A stretch of 64,000 nucleotides of DNA from Ovis canadensis (taxonomy: Eukaryota > Chordata > Mammalia > Artiodactyla > Bovidae). The stretch is taken from contig NC_091246.1 in the NCBI RefSeq assembly GCF_042477335.2, forward strand, positions 18,411,001 to 18,475,000. Reading direction: 5' to 3'. Both the position numbers and the translations under genes were made by a program. Below are positions 59,860 through 64,000 of the stretch, in pieces (position 1 is the first letter of the stretch; each line of letters starts with the position of its first letter). Below the pieces are notes generated by a model, which searched no databases, had not been told where the DNA came from, and saw nothing but the letters and a program-made list of their open reading frames with translations.

Positions 59860-61131
59860 TGTACCACAGCTTTCTTATCCATTCATCTGCTGATGGACAT
59901 CTAGGTTGTTTCCATGTCCTGGCTATTATAAACAGTGCTGCAATGAACATTGGGGTACATGTGTCTCTTTCAATTCTGGTTTCCTCGGTGTGTATGCCCA
60001 GAAGTGGGATTGCTGGGTCATAAGGTAGTTCTATTTGCAATTTTTTAAGGAATCTCCACACTGTTCTCCATAGTGGCTGTACTAGTTTGCATTCCCACCA
60101 ACAGTGTAGGAGGGTTCCCTTTTCTCCACACCCTCTCCAGCATTTATTGCTTGCAGATTTTTGGATCGCAGCCATTCTGACTGGTGTGAAGTGGTACCTC
60201 ATTGTGGTTTTGATTTGCATTTCTCTAATAATGAGTGATGTTGAGCATCTTTTCATGTGTTTGTTAGCCATCCGTATGTCTTCTTTGGAGAAATGTCTAT
60301 TTAGTTCTTTGGCCCATTTTTTGATTGGGTCGTTTATTTTTCTGGAATTGAGCTGCATAAGTTGCTTGTATATTTTTGAGATTAGTTGTTTGTCAGTTGC
60401 TTCATTTGCTATGATTTTCTCCCATTCAGAAGGCTGTCTTTTCACCTTGCTTATATTTTCCTTTGTTGTGCAGAAGCTTTTAATTTTCATTAGATCCCAT
60501 TTGTTTATTTTTGCTTTTATTTCCAGAATTCTGGGAGGTGGATCCAGCCGTTAAAAAGAATTCATTTGAATCAGTTCTGATGAGATGGATGAAACTGGAG
60601 CCGATTATACAGAGTGAAGTAAGCCAGAAAGAAAAACACCAATACAGTATACTAACACATATATATGGAATTTAGGAAGATGAAAATGACGACCCTGTAT
60701 GCAAGACAGGGAAAGAGACACAGATGTGTATAACAGACTTTTGGACTCAGAGGGAGAGGGAGAGGGTGGGATGATTTGGGAGAATGACATTCTAACATGT
60801 ATACTATCATGTGAATTGAATCGCCAGTCTATGTCTGACGCAGGATGCAGCATGCTTGGGGCTGGTGCATGGGGATGACCCAGAAAGATGTTATGGGGAG
60901 GGAGGTGGGAGGGAGGTTCATGTTTGGGAATGCATGTAAGAATTAAAGATTTTAAAATTAAAAAAAAAAAGATTAACTATATAAACTCATATGTAAAATA
61001 AAGAGGAATGTTCTATATATTTTAAAATCAAAATAAAATTTTACAGCTCTTAAAAAAAAATTAAAAAAATAAAAAGTCTTGCAAAAAAAAAAGATAATAA
61101 AAGAGAAGATTAGAAAGTAAAAAAAAAAAAA
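59860..61131 (+). mobile_element. L1_BT with inverted 5' segment and candidate 3' transduction
   Basis: The ORF2 C-terminus reads on the reverse strand at 59860-60545 (open for over 200 codons: [40 protein letters not shown]). From about 60546 the plus strand carries the very end of ORF2 and the 3' UTR, finishing at 'attaaagattttaaaattaa' near 60960. About 160 bp of A-rich, non-L1 sequence follow, ending in another A run at 61119-61130. The flanks gaatgtttta at 59850-59859 and 61132-61141 are identical, which would place that extra sequence inside the insertion. Confidence 0.85.
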
Positions 61132-61342
61132 GAATGTTTTAAAGGTAGTGTATAAGCTGTAAAATTATTTTCAGCTTGTGTTCAAAAAACTGTAGTATTT
61201 GAAAACATTAGATTCATTTCCATTATGGAGCTCAGGTATAACTGACTCATTAGGTTTGAAGCACGTTCTCCATCTTACCAGAGTGTACCAGAATACCCTC
61301 CTCTCTCTCTTCTTTGCTTGTCAGTGGAGATGATTATTAGTT

Positions 61343-61548
61343 ACCAATTGGTGGCTCAATGGTAATGAATTCACCTACCAAGGCAGGAGCCTTGGGTTTG
61401 ATCCCTAGGTTGGGTAGATTCCCTGGAGAAGGAAATGGCAACCTATTCCAGTATTCTTGCCTGGGAAATCCCATGGACAGAGAAGCCTGGTAGGCTACAG
61501 TCCATGGGATCACAAAGAGTCAGATACAACTGAGTGATTAAACAACAG
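61343..61548 (+). mobile_element. Bov-tA SINE
   Basis: A diverged tRNA-like head ('ggtggctcaatggtaatgaa') precedes a complete Bov-A body and the end 'gagtgattaaacaacagta'. Confidence 0.88.
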
Positions 61549-61717
61549 TATATCTACATTAATAACAATGTAAGATGTAAGGTTTAATCTTATTTTATTG
61601 AAGAAAGGGCCCATGAAAGCAAAAATTTCTTGGGCTCATCAAAGTCATAATGCAGTCCTGTGTGACTAAGTCTCTTTTTAGAGCTCACTATCCTTTGGTG
61701 GTAGCTAGTCATTGCAT

Positions 61718-61978
61718 CAGAGAAGGCAATGGCACCCCACTCCAGTACTCTTGCCTGGAAAATCCCATGGATGGAGGAGCCTGGTAGGCTGCAGTCCATA
61801 CTAAGGGTTGGACACGACTGAGCGACTTCCCTTTCACTTTTCACTTTCATGCATTGGAGAAGGAAACGGCAACCCACTCCAGTGTTCTTGCCTGGAGAAT
61901 CCCAGGGACGGGGGAGCCTGATTGGCTGCCGTCTATGGGGTTGCACAGAGTCGGACATGACTGAAGTGACTTAGCAGC
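61718..61978 (+). mobile_element. Bov-A2 SINE (dimeric), exact target site duplication
   Basis: Two Bov-A units, with a small internal loss near 61800. The flanks agtcattgcat at 61707-61717 and 61979-61989 are identical. Confidence 0.93.
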
Positions 61979-61989
61979 AGTCATTGCAT

Positions 61990-62689
61990 ATTGCCCCATG
62001 TGGATAGTGGCCTCACTGAAGGGACATGGCCTTGTATCACTACAGTATCTAACTTTCTCAGTATAATGAGAAATTATGTGTTCAAGTAAATGTTTTTTCT
62101 TTTTTAAAATAGAAAATAAATGAATATATTTTTAAGCCATTTTTATTCTGAATAGAGAGTTGTAATATTGTGTATTGTAGGCCTCACAAAATTTATTTTT
62201 ACCTATGCAAGAACTGTCACTTAGGGAATCAACTTTAGAAACAACGCTTTTACTCAAAATACGTTTAAATACTAGTGATATGCAACTATCATTTTTTTCA
62301 CAAATAATATTTATAAGAAGGATAATATACAAAGCAAATAAAAGAGAGTTTCTCTGATATAAGTTACACTGGTTTGGAGGGAAGAGAAAAGCAATATCTC
62401 TTCAGGGTCTTATACACTCATCCTCCTTCAATTTTATTTTTATAGGATTCTAAAGGATGTAGTTTGAAAACCACCAATGCAATAAATAATAGATAATTTT
62501 AGTAACCTGCATTTTAAATAATTTTATTAGCAACAATAATTATAAAATAATATATATAAATTAATTTATGCCAGATACGTTTCTAAAAGTTCGTATTCAT
62601 AACAATCCAAGGAAGGACTGTTATTTTATGGTATATGGATTGTTCTTCCTTAGACTTTTGTTAAACATCACCAGTAAATCATAATATCA
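61990..62689. other. unique DNA, possible MIR trace
   Basis: At 62565-62635 'tgccagatacgtttctaaaa' hints at a MIR. Nothing else is seen. Confidence 0.35.
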
Positions 62690-63810
62690 GTAGATGAAAG
62701 AAAATAAAAAGCAAAGAAAACCATAGAAAAAATGAAAAGACCACCTAGGGAATGGGAGAAAATATTTGCAAATTATGCAACAGATAAGTGCTTATTCTCC
62801 AAAGTGTAGAAACAGCTCATACAACTCAACAACAAAAAGCAAACAACACAACTGAAAAATGGTCACAAGACCTTAATAAATCAGTCTCCAAAGAAGACAT
62901 ATATGGTCAGTAGGCACGTGAAAGGATGCTCAACACCCTTAATGATTAGAGAGAAGCACAAATCAAAACTACAAAGAAGTACCCACCTCACACTGGTCAA
63001 ATGGTCTTCATTAAAAAGTCTACAAATGACAAATGCTGGAGAGGATGTGGAGAAAAGGGAGCCCTCTTAAAATTTGTGGGAATGTAAGTTGTTGCAGCTA
63101 CTATGGAAAACTGTGTGGGTGTTCCTCAGTAACTAAAAATAGAATTTCCATATGATCCAGCAATCCCACTCCTGGATGTATACTTGGACAATACTATAAT
63201 TGAAAAAGATACACGATATATGCACCTGCATGTTCATAGCAGCACTATTCACAATAGCTAAAACATGGAAACAACCTAAATGTCCATCAATAGATGAGAG
63301 GGTAAAGAAGGTATGATACATGTATACAATATAATACTACTGAGCCATATAAAGAACAAAAGAATGCTATTGGCAGCAACATGGATGCAACTAGAGATTG
63401 TTATACTAATCAAGGTAAGTCAGAAAGAGAAAGACGAAACACCACATGGTACCACTTATACATGAAATCTAAAATATAGCACAAATGAACCTATCTATAA
63501 AACAGAAAGAGACTCACTGACTAGAGAACAGACAGTGGTTGCCAAGGGGTGGAGGGTTGGGGAGGGAAGGTGTCAGAGTTTGGAATTAGCAGATGTAAGC
63601 TATTGTATATAGGATGGAGAAACAACAAGGTCCTACTGTATAGTACAAGCAACTATATTCAGTATCCCATGATAAACTATAACGAATAAGATTATAAAAA
63701 AGAACATATATATGTGTATAATTGAGTTACTTTGCTGTGCAGCAGAGATTGGCACTCATTTTAAGTCAACTGTACTTCAATTTAAAAAAATTAAAAGAAA
63801 ATAAAAAGCA
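62690..63810 (+). mobile_element. older L1 3' end
   Basis: The late part of ORF2 ('gggagaaaatatttgcaaat', 'gctggagaggatgtggagaa', 'cagcaacatggatgcaac') and the 3' UTR end in an A-rich tail near 63784-63810. It is the same type as the inverted L1 at 56226-58157 but not inverted. There is no long open frame. Confidence 0.8.
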
Positions 63811-64000
63811 ATTTCAAGAGAGGCACAAAATAGATTTGGTGAAGATCAATTCATAATTTTCATATAAACTAGTTGAAGTTCACAAACAGAAGGTTGCTTC
63901 CTAATCTTGAGAGGAAACTATAATAAAAATCTATAGGAAATTACTATTCACTAATAATTAATGGAGACAGGTTATACATTCTGATTGAGATCTGGATTAA
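63811..64000. other. unique AT-rich DNA at window end
   Basis: Nothing was recognised. Confidence 0.4.

Noticed and set aside
59753-60490. 245-codon reverse frame with cysteine-rich [14 protein letters not shown] as a zinc-finger gene
   Set aside because: This is the usual C-terminal segment of L1 ORF2.

Overview
The window is mammalian nuclear DNA from a ruminant, most likely a bovid. The evidence is the repeat content: BovB (RTE-type) LINEs, Bov-tA and Bov-A2 SINEs, and young ruminant L1 (L1_BT type) copies whose 3' ends carry the characteristic 'spaced' tail. The species cannot be fixed from sequence alone. There is no operon, CRISPR array, rRNA or functional tRNA gene.

Host genes form part of an OR13-type olfactory receptor cluster. 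Two single-exon receptor genes are open: OR-A (15048-16010, +) and OR-B (58272-59234, -), each 320 codons and closest to the OR13C group. Three further receptors are broken: 35270-36095 (-), very decayed; 44010-44952 (+), OR13F1-like; and 48993-49888 (-), OR13-like. The mix of OR13C-like and OR13F1-like genes matches, from memory, the human 9q31 OR13 cluster. The genes are unlinked in transcription; each would be expressed alone in an olfactory neuron. OR-B departs from the family at several normally fixed positions.

Most of the rest is retrotransposon sequence in nested layers. 1-14 kb: an old L1 (about 1.6-6.5 kb) carrying at least four later insertions, a BovB with an inverted 5' half (7.6-10.7 kb), and another BovB with a 389-codon reverse transcriptase ORF. 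14-18 kb: OR-A and mostly unique DNA. 18-22 kb: an old reverse-strand L1 broken up by two BovB copies and a SINE. 24.8-32.9 kb: the 5' half of a reverse-strand L1 with ORF1, the endonuclease part of ORF2 and a 5' UTR made of tandem monomers, interrupted by a solo LTR and two BovB copies. 32.9-35.1 kb: the 3' half of another L1. 35-51 kb: three receptor pseudogenes in comparatively unique DNA. 51.6-55.4 kb: two BovB copies in opposite orientation. 56-58 kb: an inverted old L1 with a BovB inside. 58.3 kb onward: OR-B, SINEs, a 5'-inverted L1 with a candidate 3' transduction, and an old L1 tail.

I found no clearly novel gene system. The most informative observations are the unusual residues of OR-B, four 5'-inverted LINE insertions including one BovB, the monomeric L1 5' UTR with a SINE-like cassette and a short ORF, a perfect 81-bp tandem duplication in a BovB, and two L1 tails that share an identical non-standard 3' end. 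Repeat family names are from recognition by eye and were not checked against a library.
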